A stretch of 64,000 bases of DNA from the NCBI GenBank assembly GCA_963759955.1, contig CAVXCA010000082.1, positions 19,906 through 83,905 on the forward strand, given 5' to 3'. This document shows, piece after piece, positions 16,877 through 25,790 of this stretch. The translations under genes and the position numbers were made by a program. Source of the stretch: Roseiarcus sp963759955. Its GTDB lineage: Bacteria; Pseudomonadota; Alphaproteobacteria; Rhizobiales; Beijerinckiaceae. The notes under the pieces are model-generated. The model searched no databases, was not told the origin of the DNA, and saw only the letters and a list, made by a program, of their open reading frames with translations. Numbering within the stretch: the stretch's first letter is position 1; each line of letters opens with the position of its first letter.

Positions 16877-18330
16877 GTCAAACGGAGATCGAGGGGGCCC
16901 ACGAGGTTTACGACGAGGGCCCCCTATACGTCGCAGAGCCGAAAGTGTACCCGCAGAAAGTGAGCGGGACCTTTCGGCGCCTGAAATGGACGATACTGAT
17001 CGTCTGCCTGGGGATTTACTACTTTCTCCCCTTCGTGCGCTGGGATCGCGGGCCCAACGAGCCGCATCAGGCGGTGCTCGCCGATATCGCGCATTCGCGA
17101 TTCTACTTCTTCTTTATCGAGATCTGGCCGCAGGAAGTCTATTACTTCACTGGCATCCTGGTCCTCGCCGCGATGGCGCTGTTCTTGTCGAACGCGCTGT
17201 TCGGCCGCGTCTGGTGCGGCTACTTCTGCGTTCAGACGGTGTGGACCGACCTGTTCCTGTGGGTCGAACGTCTTGTCGAGGGCGACCGGCGCGACCGCAT
17301 CAAGCTCGACGCGGCGCCTTGGAGCGCCGACAAGATCGGCAAGCGGATCGCCAAGCACGGGTTGTGGGTTCTGATCGCCGCGTGGACCGGCGGCGCTTGG
17401 GTGCTCTATTTCGCCGACGCGCCGGCGCTGGCGCACGACATCTTGACGCTGCACGCGTCCATGGTGGCTTACGTCTGGATCGGCATCTTCACTTTCACCA
17501 CTTACTATCTCGCCGGGCACATGCGCGAAGACGTGTGCCTGTATATGTGCCCGTGGCCGCGCATTCAGGCCGCGCTGACCGACGTCGACGCGCTCAACGT
17601 CACCTATCGGCGCGATCGCGGCGAACCGCGCATGTCGCTCAAGGAGGCGAACAAGGCGCGCGCGGCGGGCCAGCCCGCTGGCGATTGCGTCGATTGCGAT
17701 CAATGCTTCGCGGCGTGCCCGACGGGGGTCGACATTCGCAAGGGTTCGCAACTCGGCTGCATCCAGTGCGGTCTGTGCATCGACGCGTGCGATACGGTGA
17801 TGAAGAAGATTCACCGGCCGACCCGGCTGATCGCCTACGACACCGACGAGAACATGGCGCGCCGCCAACACGGCGAGGCGCCGGTCTATCGGCTCGTGCG
17901 CCCGCGCACGATCCTCTATGTCGTGGTGATGGCGATCGTCGGCTCCCTCATGCTCTATAAGCTGTCGACGCGTCAGGAAATGGGCCTCAGCGTGCTGCAC
18001 GTGCGCGCGCCGATGTACACGACTTCCGGGCAGGACGCCGTGCGCAACGGTTATACGTTGCGGTTCTCCAACAAATGGAGCGAGCCGCGCACCTTCGCGA
18101 TCACGATCAGCGGAGTCGCGGGCGCGGTCGCCAAGAGCGAGCAGGCCGACACGTTGGCCGACGGGCGGCTGGCGGTCACCGTCGATCCTGATGCGACGCA
18201 GGAGATCGAATTCTACGTGACGGCGCTGCGTTCGTCGGCGACCCCGGCGGGCGTTCCGATCGTCATGACGGCGACCGACCTCAAGAGCGGCGCCGCCGTC
18301 AGCGTGAGCGACCACTTCTTCGGGCCGTGA
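16873..18330 (+). CDS. ccoG: cbb3 oxidase assembly ferredoxin-like protein CcoG/RdxA
   Basis: 485-residue membrane iron-sulfur protein. Several membrane helices (around residues 35-55, 80-105, 160-180, 195-215, 345-365), a CPWPRIQAAL cysteine motif, then two 4Fe-4S ferredoxin-type motifs, CVDCDQCFAACPTGVD and CIQCGLCIDACDTVM, and a C-terminal Ig-like periplasmic domain. By family knowledge it reduces copper for delivery to the oxidase CuB site. The GTG start overlaps the ccoP stop by 3 bases, implying translational coupling. Confidence 0.94.
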   Translation: MSQTEIEGAHEVYDEGPLYVAEPKVYPQKVSGTFRRLKWTILIVCLGIYYFLPFVRWDRGPNEPHQAVLADIAHSRFYFFFIEIWPQEVYYFTGILVLAAMALFLSNALFGRVWCGYFCVQTVWTDLFLWVERLVEGDRRDRIKLDAAPWSADKIGKRIAKHGLWVLIAAWTGGAWVLYFADAPALAHDILTLHASMVAYVWIGIFTFTTYYLAGHMREDVCLYMCPWPRIQAALTDVDALNVTYRRDRGEPRMSLKEANKARAAGQPAGDCVDCDQCFAACPTGVDIRKGSQLGCIQCGLCIDACDTVMKKIHRPTRLIAYDTDENMARRQHGEAPVYRLVRPRTILYVVVMAIVGSLMLYKLSTRQEMGLSVLHVRAPMYTTSGQDAVRNGYTLRFSNKWSEPRTFAITISGVAGAVAKSEQADTLADGRLAVTVDPDATQEIEFYVTALRSSATPAGVPIVMTATDLKSGAAVSVSDHFFGP

Positions 18331-18362
18331 GGGTTGCTCCGATGTGCTGCGAAGGGTTAGAC

Positions 18363-18923
18363 ATGATGCTTCTCAACTCGGATCAAGCGATGGCGCAGCG
18401 CGGTTTTCCCAATCGTCCCGACCTCAGCAGGCCGCTGACCGGCCGCGGCGTGTTGATCTTTCTCGGGCTGTTTTTCGGCTCCATATTCGTCGCCAACGGC
18501 GCGTTGATCTACACGGCGCTCAGCACGTTTCACGGCGAGGAGCTCGCGAACTCCTACGACGCGAGCCAGGAGTACAACCAGCGCATCGCCGACGCGCGCG
18601 CCCAGGAGCAGCTCGGCTGGGTCGCCGACGTGACGACGCGCCAGGAAGGCCGGGGCGAGCGCGTGGTCGCCGATTTCAAGGACCGTGACGGCGAGCCGAT
18701 CTCGGGCCTCGACGTAAGCGCGCGCTTCGTGCATCCGTTCGACAAGGACGCCGATCGCCAAGCGATCCTGAGTTCCGACGGCGGCGGGGGGGCTTACGAA
18801 GGCGTCGCCTCTCCGCTACATTCGGGCCGGTGGACCCTCGTCATCGAGGCGAAGCAGGACGGACAGCGGAAGTTCCGGAGCGAGAACAAGATCACGCTCG
18901 CGGAGACCGCCGTCGGGGATTAA
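18363..18923 (+). CDS. ccoH: cbb3 oxidase assembly protein FixH/CcoH
   Basis: 186-residue protein with one membrane helix (GVLIFLGLFFGSIFVANGALIY) and a periplasmic FixH domain starting ELANSYDASQEYNQRIADA. Needed for oxidase assembly in related bacteria. The ATG at 18363 has AAGGG upstream; an alternative GTG at 18327 overlapping the ccoG stop would add 12 residues and cannot be excluded. Confidence 0.9.
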   Translation: MMLLNSDQAMAQRGFPNRPDLSRPLTGRGVLIFLGLFFGSIFVANGALIYTALSTFHGEELANSYDASQEYNQRIADARAQEQLGWVADVTTRQEGRGERVVADFKDRDGEPISGLDVSARFVHPFDKDADRQAILSSDGGGGAYEGVASPLHSGRWTLVIEAKQDGQRKFRSENKITLAETAVGD

Positions 18924-18926
18924 CCG

Positions 18927-21113
18927 GTGGCCGAAACCCAGGATTTGTCGGTATTCGTCCGCCATCCCGCCGAAGGGGTGGCGGCGATGGACCTCGTCGT
19001 CGAGGGCGTCCATTGCGGCGCCTGCATCAGCACGATCGAAAAAGGCCTCGGTCGCGAGGGCGGCGTGCGCGGCGCGCGCGTCAATCTGGCGAGCAAGCGC
19101 GTCACCGTCGAATGGGACGAGGGGGCGCTGGAGCCCGCGACGATCATCGAGCGACTGAGCGGCCTCGGCTACCCCGCCTATCCCTTCGCCGCCGCGACCG
19201 CCGACAGCGTCGAGGCCGCCGAGGAGAAGCGTCTGCTCAAGTGCCTCGGCGTCGCCGCGTTCGGCGCGATGAACGTCATGCTCATCTCGGTGGCGCTGTG
19301 GTCGGGCGCGGCGGACGCCGAGGGTTGGGTGACCCGCGATTTCTTCCATTGGCTGTCCGCGGTCATCGTGCTGCCGACGGTCGCCTACGCCGGGCGGCCG
19401 TTCTTCGACAACGCGATGCGCGCGTTGCGCCAGGCCTCGTTCAACATGGACGTGCCGATCACCCTCGGCGTCATGCTCGCGTTGCTGCTGTCGGTGGTGC
19501 AGACGGTGGAGCACGCGCGCGAGACCTATTTCGACAGCGCGGTGATGCTGGTGCTGTTCCTGCTCGCCGGCCGCTTTCTCGATCAACGCATGCGCCGCAG
19601 GACGCGCGACGTCGCGACCAATCTGGCGGCGATCAAAGCGGAAAAGGCGATCAAACTTCTCGACGACGGCGAGGCGCGGGAAACGCCGATCGAAGCGGTG
19701 GCGCCCGGCGATCTCGTGCTGGTGCGCGCGGGCGAGCGGGTCGCGGTCGACGGGATCGTCGAAGACGGACGATCCGAGGTCGACCAGAGCCTGGTGACCG
19801 GCGAGACGGCGGCCGTCGCGGTCGCCCGCGGCGCGGTCGTCTATGCCGGCACGCTCAATCTTTCCGGCGCTTTGCGCGTGCGCGTCAGCAACGCGGCGAG
19901 CGGCACGCTGCTCGACGAAGTCAACGCGCTGCTGGGCAAAGCGATCGAGCAGCGCTCGTCCTATGTTCAGCTCGCCGATCGCGCCGCGCGGCTCTACGCG
20001 CCGGTGGTGCACCTGACGGCGCTGGCGACGTTTCTCGGCTGGCTCGCGATGGGCCTCTCCTGGGAGCCGGCTCTCGTCATCGCGATCACCGTGCTGATCA
20101 TCACCTGTCCCTGCGCGCTCGGCCTGGCGGTGCCGGCGGTGCAGGTGGTGGCGGCGAGCGCGATGTTCCGCCGCGGCGTGATGCTCAATTCCGGCGATGC
20201 GCTCGAGCGTTTCGCCGATGTCGACACCATCGTGTTCGACAAGACGGGAACCTTGACGCTGCCGCAGCCGAGTCTCGCCAATTTCGCCGACATCGCCCCT
20301 GAAGATCTCGCGCTCGCCGGCTCGCTGGCGCTGGCGAGCAAGCATCCGCTCGCCAAGGCGGTGGCGGTCGCGGCGGGAGCGAAGAATCCGCTCGCCGCCC
20401 ACGAATTCCCCGGCCAGGGCGTCACCGTGTTCCATGAGGGCAAGCGTCTCAAGCTCGGCTCCGCCGCCTATTGCAAGGCCGAGGCGGAGGCGGCCGAAGT
20501 CGCGGCGCGATGGCCGGACGCGTCGCTGATCGCGTTTCGCGGCCCCGAGCGCGCCGTCGTCTTCGCGATCCGGCAGGCGCCGCGTCCGGACGCGCGCGAA
20601 GTCGTCGCGAGCCTCGCGCACGAAGGCTACGCGATCGAAATCCTGTCGGGCGATCGGCCCGAGGCGGTCGCGCAAGTCGCGCGCGAATTGGCAATCGCGC
20701 ATTTTTCCGCGGGGCTCAAGCCGGCCGACAAGATCGCGCGGCTGAAGGCGCTCCGCGAGCAGGGGCGCCACGTGCTGATGGTCGGCGACGGCCTCAACGA
20801 CGCGCCCGCGCTGGCGAGCGCCAACGTCTCGATTTCGCCGATCTCGGCCGCGCATCTCACCCAGGCGCAGGCAGACGCGGTGTTCCTGGGCGACCGGCTG
20901 GCGCCCGTCGCCGACGCGCTGCATTTGGCGCGCAAGGCCAAGAGGCTTATGGTGGGCAATCTCTGGCTGTCCGCGATCTATAATTTCATCGCGGTGCCGA
21001 TCGCGATTCTCGGGCTTGCGACGCCGCTCATCGCGGCCCTCGCGATGTCGGGCTCGTCGATTCTGGTGACCACCAACGCGTTGCGCGCGCGCAGCGCAGG
21101 AGCGAGAAAATGA
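18927..21113 (+). CDS. ccoI: Copper-transporting P1B-type ATPase FixI/CcoI
   Basis: 728-residue heavy-metal ATPase that supplies copper for the CuB centre. Domains: N-terminal HMA domain with VHCGACISTIEKG, eight membrane helices, actuator domain (VTGET), CPC metal site in TCPCALGLAVP, phosphorylation motif DKTGTLTLP, HP motif in ASKHPLAKA and hinge GDGLNDAPAL. GTG start 3 bases after the ccoH stop. The CPC motif supports copper transport. Confidence 0.95.
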   Translation: MAETQDLSVFVRHPAEGVAAMDLVVEGVHCGACISTIEKGLGREGGVRGARVNLASKRVTVEWDEGALEPATIIERLSGLGYPAYPFAAATADSVEAAEEKRLLKCLGVAAFGAMNVMLISVALWSGAADAEGWVTRDFFHWLSAVIVLPTVAYAGRPFFDNAMRALRQASFNMDVPITLGVMLALLLSVVQTVEHARETYFDSAVMLVLFLLAGRFLDQRMRRRTRDVATNLAAIKAEKAIKLLDDGEARETPIEAVAPGDLVLVRAGERVAVDGIVEDGRSEVDQSLVTGETAAVAVARGAVVYAGTLNLSGALRVRVSNAASGTLLDEVNALLGKAIEQRSSYVQLADRAARLYAPVVHLTALATFLGWLAMGLSWEPALVIAITVLIITCPCALGLAVPAVQVVAASAMFRRGVMLNSGDALERFADVDTIVFDKTGTLTLPQPSLANFADIAPEDLALAGSLALASKHPLAKAVAVAAGAKNPLAAHEFPGQGVTVFHEGKRLKLGSAAYCKAEAEAAEVAARWPDASLIAFRGPERAVVFAIRQAPRPDAREVVASLAHEGYAIEILSGDRPEAVAQVARELAIAHFSAGLKPADKIARLKALREQGRHVLMVGDGLNDAPALASANVSISPISAAHLTQAQADAVFLGDRLAPVADALHLARKAKRLMVGNLWLSAIYNFIAVPIAILGLATPLIAALAMSGSSILVTTNALRARSAGARK

Positions 21114-21274
21114 ACGTTCTCGTCTATCTCGTGCCCCTCGCGCTCGCGCTCGGCGGCTTCGGCCTCGCGGCGTTCCTGTGGGCGATGAAGACCGGCCAGT
21201 TCGAGGATCTCGAAGGCGCAGCGTGGCGCGCGATTTCCGACGACGACCTGCCGGACGGCCAGCGCAAGGAATAG
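21110..21274 (+). CDS. ccoS: cbb3 oxidase maturation protein CcoS
   Basis: 54-residue single-helix protein (MNVLVYLVPLALALGGFGLA, then AFLWAMKTGQFEDLEGAAWR), matching CcoS in size and in the GQFEDLEG motif. The ATG overlaps the ccoI stop (AATGA). Required in other bacteria for cofactor insertion. Last gene of the operon; 31 bases separate it from the convergent CoA-transferase gene. Confidence 0.93.
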   Translation: MNVLVYLVPLALALGGFGLAAFLWAMKTGQFEDLEGAAWRAISDDDLPDGQRKE

Positions 21275-21305
21275 CGGGCTCCGGCGCTCTGGCGCGCGCC
21301 GCGCC

Positions 21306-22865
21306 TCAGCGCCAGGCGTCCGCCTGTGCGAGCGCGTCCTCGCGCCAGGCCTCGCGTGCGGCCTTGTTGGCCATCCAGTTGGGCAGGAAGGTCAGCGCCT
21401 CGTCGAGGATGTGCGGCGTGTGCAGGCCGGGCGAGTATTCCAGCGCGCGCTTGAAATAGTCCCTGAGCGCCGGCTTGAACACCGGGTGCGCGCAGTTCTC
21501 GATGATCAACTTGGCGCGCTTCTTCGGCGACAGGCCGCGCAGGTCGGCGAGGCCCTGCTCGGTGACGATTACCTGGACGTCGTGCTCGGTATGGTCGACG
21601 TGCGAGACCATCGGCACGATGCACGAGATCTTGCCGCCCTTGGCGGCCGAAGGCGTCATGAAGAACGAGAGATAGGCGTTGCGGGCGAAGTCGCCGGAGC
21701 CGCCGACGCCGTTCATGATGCTGGAACCGAGAATATGGGTGGAATTGACGTTGCCGTAGATGTCCGCCTCGATCAATCCGTTCATCGCGATGACGCCGAG
21801 GCGGCGGATCACCTCGGGATGGTTGGAGATTTCCTGCGGCCGCAGCACGATGCGCTGGCGGTAGAAGTCGATTTCGCGCAGGAATTCATCGTAGCCCGCC
21901 GTGCTCAGCGAAAGCGCGGTCGCCGACGCGTAGGCGAGTTTGCCTGCGCGCAGCAGATGCAGCATGCCGTCCTGCAACACTTCGGTATAGGCGGTGAGCC
22001 CTGAGAACTCGCCGTGCTCCAGCCCCGCCATCACCGCGTTGGCGACGTTGCCGACACCCGACTGCAGCGGCAGCAGGTTCGGCGGCAAACGCCCCTTCTT
22101 CACCTCGTGGCTGAGGAATTCGAGAATTTGCCCCGCGATCGCCTGCGAGGTCGCGTCGGGCGCCGCGAAGTCGGTGTTGCGGTCGCTCTGGTTGGTCTCG
22201 ACGATGGCGACGATCTTCGCCGGGTCGCAGCGCAGATATTTCTCGCCGATGCGGTCGGCGGTGGCGACGATCGGGATCGGCTTGCGGTGCGGCGGCAATT
22301 GCGTGCCGTAGTAGATGTCGTGCATGCCCTCGAGGCGCTCGTCCTGCCAGGAATTGACCTCGACGATCACCTTTTCGGCGACGTCGAGCCAGGTCTTGTT
22401 GTTGCCGACGGAGGAGGAGGGGATCAGCGCGCCGTCCTCGCGCACGCCCGCCGCCTCGACGACGGCGAAGTCGAGCTTGCCGAGGAAGCCCGACCAGACG
22501 TGCTGGGCGACATGAGAGAGGTGGATGTCGATGTATTCCATCCGGCCGGCGTTGATTTTCTTGCGGCAGGTCGGGTCGGATTGATAGGGCAGGCGCAACT
22601 CGACGCCGTCGACCTTGGCGAGCGCGCCGTCGAGTTCGGGCGCGGTCGAGGCGCCCGTCCACACGCTGACGCGGAACGGTTCGCCGCGCTCGTGATGGGC
22701 GTTGATGCGCTCGGCGAGCGCGAGCGGCAGCGCCTTGGGATGGCCCGAACCGGTGAAGCCGCTCATGCCGACCGTCGCGCCCGAGGGGATGAAGGCGGCC
22801 GCTTCGCTCGCGCTCGTGATCTTGCCGCGAAGGGCGGGCGCGCGCACGCGCGAACGACCGGTCAT
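21306..22865 (-). CDS. Acetyl-CoA hydrolase / succinyl-CoA:acetate CoA-transferase family
   Basis: 519-residue cytoplasmic class I CoA-transferase, similar to AarC/Cat1. Visible landmarks: GATVGMSGFTGSGHPKALPLALAERI near the N-terminus, the active-site glutamate candidate in IVETNQSDRNTDF, and the C-terminal NGVGGSGDFARNAYLS and LRGLSPKKRA segments. It would move CoA between acetate and succinyl-CoA (or hydrolyse acetyl-CoA), linking overflow acetate to the TCA cycle. Convergent with the cbb3 operon. The exact acceptor cannot be read from sequence. Confidence 0.87.
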   Translation of the reverse strand: MTGRSRVRAPALRGKITSASEAAAFIPSGATVGMSGFTGSGHPKALPLALAERINAHHERGEPFRVSVWTGASTAPELDGALAKVDGVELRLPYQSDPTCRKKINAGRMEYIDIHLSHVAQHVWSGFLGKLDFAVVEAAGVREDGALIPSSSVGNNKTWLDVAEKVIVEVNSWQDERLEGMHDIYYGTQLPPHRKPIPIVATADRIGEKYLRCDPAKIVAIVETNQSDRNTDFAAPDATSQAIAGQILEFLSHEVKKGRLPPNLLPLQSGVGNVANAVMAGLEHGEFSGLTAYTEVLQDGMLHLLRAGKLAYASATALSLSTAGYDEFLREIDFYRQRIVLRPQEISNHPEVIRRLGVIAMNGLIEADIYGNVNSTHILGSSIMNGVGGSGDFARNAYLSFFMTPSAAKGGKISCIVPMVSHVDHTEHDVQVIVTEQGLADLRGLSPKKRAKLIIENCAHPVFKPALRDYFKRALEYSPGLHTPHILDEALTFLPNWMANKAAREAWREDALAQADAWR

Positions 22866-23326
22866 GGTATCCTCCGACGCCGCTGCGGTTCAGCGCCCGT
22901 GCGGCTGCGCCCCGTTTAGAGAACCGCGGGAAGGCGCCGCTATGCGACGTTTGGGGAATAGCGATGCGTTGCGCGGGATGGAGGCTGCGCTGCGGATATC
23001 GCGAGCCAGCCGCCGGTCTTGTTCATGATGACGCAAGCAGTTGATCTATAAATAATAACTGTCACGGCGGGACGGACGGGGGTCGTCTTGCGGTCGGTAA
23101 GCAATGCGACAATCGCATTACAGTGTGGCGTACAGGGCGGGCCTAGAGCGCTTCTGCGCCGTCCCGGATCGCGGCGACGGCGATGATTTGCGCTCGCAAA
23201 CGCCCTCGCTCGCCAGGCCAGCCGATGCGTCCATGCCCCGTCGGCGAGTCGCTCGCTTCACGCGCTGCAACTCGTCGTCTTCTTGCCGCCTTGCCACGGG
23301 GAAGAGGCGCTCATGCGCCTCGCCGG
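22866..23326. other. 461-bp gene-free region
   Basis: No convincing gene on either strand. AT-rich stretch around 23035-23065 (GATCTATAAATAATAACTG) could be a promoter, but nothing lies in a suitable position to be driven by it except in the reverse direction towards the CoA-transferase gene. Open frames here overlap in all directions and lack ribosome sites. Confidence 0.5.
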
Positions 23327-23620
23327 TCAGACGCAGCCGGTCGGCTTGGGCAGCCCGCCGTATTTGGTGATCGGCTTCATCGGCCCGGTCTGCCACAAGT
23401 CGAAGAGTTCCTTGTTGGGCCGGCCGAGATAGGCGGCGAACTTGCGAATGGGCGGAACCGTTTGCGCGTCTTCGAAATATTCGCGCGCTTTGAGAACCTG
23501 CTCCCACTTTTCCGCGGTCATCTCGAAACCGTCGGCTGCGGCCATGGCCATGCCGATTTCGGGGGCCCAGACATTCATATCGACCAGATATCCGTCGCCG
23601 TCGCGCGCTGGCAGGTCCAT
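23327..23620 (-). CDS. DsrC/TusE-family sulfur-carrier protein with one C-terminal cysteine
   Basis: 97-residue protein. The start at 23620 has GGAGG 7 bases upstream, and the longer frame to 23737 enters an IS3 relic, so it is rejected. Family features: helical core with FEMTAEKWEQVLKAREYFED, PPIRKFAAYLG, and the C-terminal arm ending GGLPKPTGCV. The penultimate cysteine (CysA) that carries persulfide is present, but the second cysteine ten residues earlier, which true DsrC uses for its trisulfide cycle, is replaced (TKYGG). So it is TusE-like or a DsrC-like regulator rather than a sulfite-reductase partner. No dsr or tus genes are adjacent. Confidence 0.85.
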   Translation of the reverse strand: MDLPARDGDGYLVDMNVWAPEIGMAMAAADGFEMTAEKWEQVLKAREYFEDAQTVPPIRKFAAYLGRPNKELFDLWQTGPMKPITKYGGLPKPTGCV

Positions 23621-23679
23621 GATTTGCGCCTCCGTCCAGGAAGTTTTCCATCGGCCGAAGCCTGCGGGCAGCATATATA

Positions 23680-23690
23680 AGAATCGTTCT
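23680..23690. promoter_or_regulatory. Possible operator/promoter region of the DsrC-like gene
   Basis: AGAA-TCG-TTCT palindrome 60 bases before the DsrC-like start, next to TATATAA (23673-23680), which read on the minus strand could be a -10 element. Short and unproven. Confidence 0.25.
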
Positions 23691-23718
23691 AAGGAAAAGC
23701 CCTTCGGCCGACGCCCCC

Positions 23719-23861
23719 GCGACATCGGCGCCTTCATCGAGGTCGCCTACGACCGCCGCCTCCACTCGGCGATCGGCCACGAGCCGCCGGTCGAGTTCGA
23801 AGACGAACTGTGCCCGGTCGCGCCAACGCCAAACGAGGACGAAGCGCCGTCGCTCGATTGA
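23719..23861 (+). pseudogene. IS3-family transposase C-terminal relic
   Basis: The frame encodes FIEVAYDRRLHSAIGHEPPVEFEDEL and then stops. FIEE-YN-RRLHSALGY-SPVEFE is the typical C-terminus of IS3-family OrfB. The catalytic core and OrfA are absent. The remnant abuts the promoter side of the DsrC-like gene and marks an old insertion or deletion. Confidence 0.75.
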
Positions 23862-23906
23862 CGCGCCTCACTTTAGGGGCGCAGCACACCGCGTAATTCC
23901 CGGCGC

Positions 23907-25118
23907 CTAAAACGAATACTCCAATCCGAAAGTGGCGCCTTGGAACAGCACGTTCGACCTGCAGTTGACGCCAAGCGCGCTCACGTTCGCCATAGTCAGC
24001 GTTTCTTGGATCTGTCCCGGCGCCAAGGCGACGCCGTCGAGCCATAGCGCTTCGTAGCCCGCCCTGAGCGCCAGCCGTTTGGTGAGTTGATATTTTGCTT
24101 GCAAGCCGGCTTCGCTGGCGAAGGCGGCGCGGTTGGTCGCCGCGCTGACTGGATACACGGTCTTCTTCAGGCTGACCCCAGTCGACTGCTCGGCGTTGTT
24201 GTCAAACAGCCCGATTTTCATCACGCCGTCGAGCGAGAAGCGCCCAAAATCCAGTATTTTTCCATCCACGCCAACCTGAACGCCAAAGAGGTTGTTCGTC
24301 GTGCTCGTATTCCAGAAGGGAGGATAACTTCCTGCTTGGCCGCCGGCCGGCGCGCATTGCAAAACCTGAAAGAGATTGTCGCCGGGGCAATTTTGTTTCC
24401 ATGTCGGCGCAGCGCGATCCGCGGGGGCCAACGTCCCCTGAAGACTGTCATTCAGTTGCAGCCAGCGGAGTCCGGCCAGCACGGTCACGCGGCGGGAAAG
24501 ATCCAACCGCCCGTTGGCCTCGGCACTGTACAGGCTGGCGGCGTCTTTCCATACCATCGCCTGGTACGGAAAATCTTGGGTCTGCCAGAAGATCCCGGGC
24601 GCCTTCATCACCAGCCAGTCCGCCGGATCGTCGGGGCCGATGGCTTTCGTGTCGCTCCAGTCGAAAATGTTGAAATACGACAGCTCCACGCCGTAGCCGG
24701 AATCATCGTGATACGTCAGGCTGATCTTCGGTCCGGCGGAAAAGCCCGGTCGAAACTGGTCGCTGTCGAAAGCTTCGACGCCAGGCGCGGTCGCCGTATC
24801 GTAGAAAGGCGGCGTTTGCACGAAGAATGGCGTGCTTCCTGGCACGCGCGAGACGAGGGTTTGATTGACGCCGCCCAGGCGCTGCAAGAGGATCGCCTCG
24901 GCCGAGAAAGTCCATCGCGGCGCGCTCTCCGCCGGGTCGTCCGGGCTCGAGGCGGTCGATGGGAGCGCCCCCTCGCCATCCGCCAATTTGCCGGCCGAGT
25001 TCTCTTGCGCTCCGGCCGAGGCGGCTATCGGCGGAAACGGCGCAGCGAGCAACGCGCAGAAGAAAAGGCCGACGACGAACCCATGTCTATGACGAAACGA
25101 TCCAAATAGGGCCCTCAT
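23907..25118 (-). CDS. Outer-membrane beta-barrel protein, unknown function
   Basis: 403 residues. Start at 25118 (MRALFGSFRHRHGFVVGLFF) with a GGGGGGCGG ribosome site; it gives a clear signal peptide ending near AASAGA. The mature part alternates hydrophobic and polar residues as in a barrel (ISLTYHDDSGYGVELSYFNIFDW, VTVLAGLRWLQLND, LALRAGYEALWLDG) and ends with the outer-membrane signature FGLEYSF. It resembles BBP7-like or general porin-like proteins. Two cysteines in the loop region (NCPGDNLFQVLQCAP) may pair. No operon partner, so substrate is unknown. Confidence 0.75.
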   Translation of the reverse strand: MRALFGSFRHRHGFVVGLFFCALLAAPFPPIAASAGAQENSAGKLADGEGALPSTASSPDDPAESAPRWTFSAEAILLQRLGGVNQTLVSRVPGSTPFFVQTPPFYDTATAPGVEAFDSDQFRPGFSAGPKISLTYHDDSGYGVELSYFNIFDWSDTKAIGPDDPADWLVMKAPGIFWQTQDFPYQAMVWKDAASLYSAEANGRLDLSRRVTVLAGLRWLQLNDSLQGTLAPADRAAPTWKQNCPGDNLFQVLQCAPAGGQAGSYPPFWNTSTTNNLFGVQVGVDGKILDFGRFSLDGVMKIGLFDNNAEQSTGVSLKKTVYPVSAATNRAAFASEAGLQAKYQLTKRLALRAGYEALWLDGVALAPGQIQETLTMANVSALGVNCRSNVLFQGATFGLEYSF

Positions 25119-25524
25119 ATGAGCCGCCCCCCGGTATTTGGTCTGGTTCTGATTCGAGCCTAGCGGATTGTGAACTTGGCCATAACGTTGGACCAGCCGG
25201 GGCGAGAAAAGTTCGACCCTTTTCCCCTTGATTCGGGCAGGTCTGATTCCGGCTCGCGCCCACGAAATCGGGGTTTGCTCGCCGATCGGCGATTGCGGCG
25301 TGATTACGGCGGCGCCTGCATAAGTCTCTAATTTGGCGCGCCGTCGGCGTCCTCGCGGCTTGGGGCTGCTGGTCTCGGGCGCCCGCAGCGCGGCGATCAC
25401 GGCCGGCGTCGGCTCGACGGCGAGGAGATCGGCGTAACACGGCGCGCGCTCGGCCGAGAGCGCCGTCGAGCTCTCGAGGCGAATGCGAAGCATTCGTCCG
25501 CTGGAAGCCTCTTGTTGCCAAAGT

Positions 25525-25629
25525 TTCGGGCCTGTCAATGGCGCGCCACAGCCCGTCGAAAGACGGGCGTCTCTCGACGCCCTATGCGCGCGCCGCCTCC
25601 GGCGGTCGAAGACCATTGACAGGCCCGAA
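25525..25629. repeat. 17-bp perfect inverted repeat enclosing a structured 71-bp core
   Basis: TTCGGGCCTGTCAATGG at 25525-25541 is perfectly inverted at 25613-25629. The enclosed core contains a second hairpin, CCCGTC-gaaa-GACGGG (about 25552-25567). The size and nesting suit a small non-autonomous element or a structured RNA. Confidence 0.65.
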
Positions 25630-25630
25630 G

Positions 25631-25664
25631 CTTCGGAAGTTCATGCTTCCATGAGGTCGACGGC
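25631..25664 (+). repeat. 34-bp dispersed direct repeat, copy 1
   Basis: CTTCGGAA-4-ATGCTTCC-3-AGGTCGACGGC. A second copy with 7 differences, all in the two spacers, is at 27166-27199. The two bracket 1.5 kb holding the adenosine-specific kinase gene and a low-GC membrane-protein gene. Confidence 0.6.
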
Positions 25665-25790
25665 TTGGTGGGTCGGCGGAGAGGGGCGGGGCGGCTTTGG
25701 GCGAAGAAAGCAGGACGCCGCGCGACGCTCAAAATCGGGGAATCGGTATGCTGTCGGCGTAATGTCCATCGCGGGCACAAGGAGATGGCC

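Larger units (their letters stand above)
25119..25790. other. 672-bp region without a convincing gene, rich in repeats
   Basis: An open minus-strand frame continues 166 codons upstream of the barrel-protein start, but its codons encode an Arg/Pro/Ala-rich stretch with no signal peptide or homology that I recognise. The region contains a 17-bp inverted repeat (25525-25541 / 25613-25629) and one copy of a 34-bp direct repeat. It may be debris of a lost mobile element. Confidence 0.5.

Noticed and set aside
23621..23737. 39-residue N-terminal extension of the DsrC-like protein
   Set aside because: It reads into IS3 relic sequence, while GGAGG sits right before the 23620 start.
25119..25616. Long N-terminal extension of the barrel protein
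   Set aside because: It would bury the clear signal peptide at 25118 and has no conserved look; ribosome site supports the shorter start.
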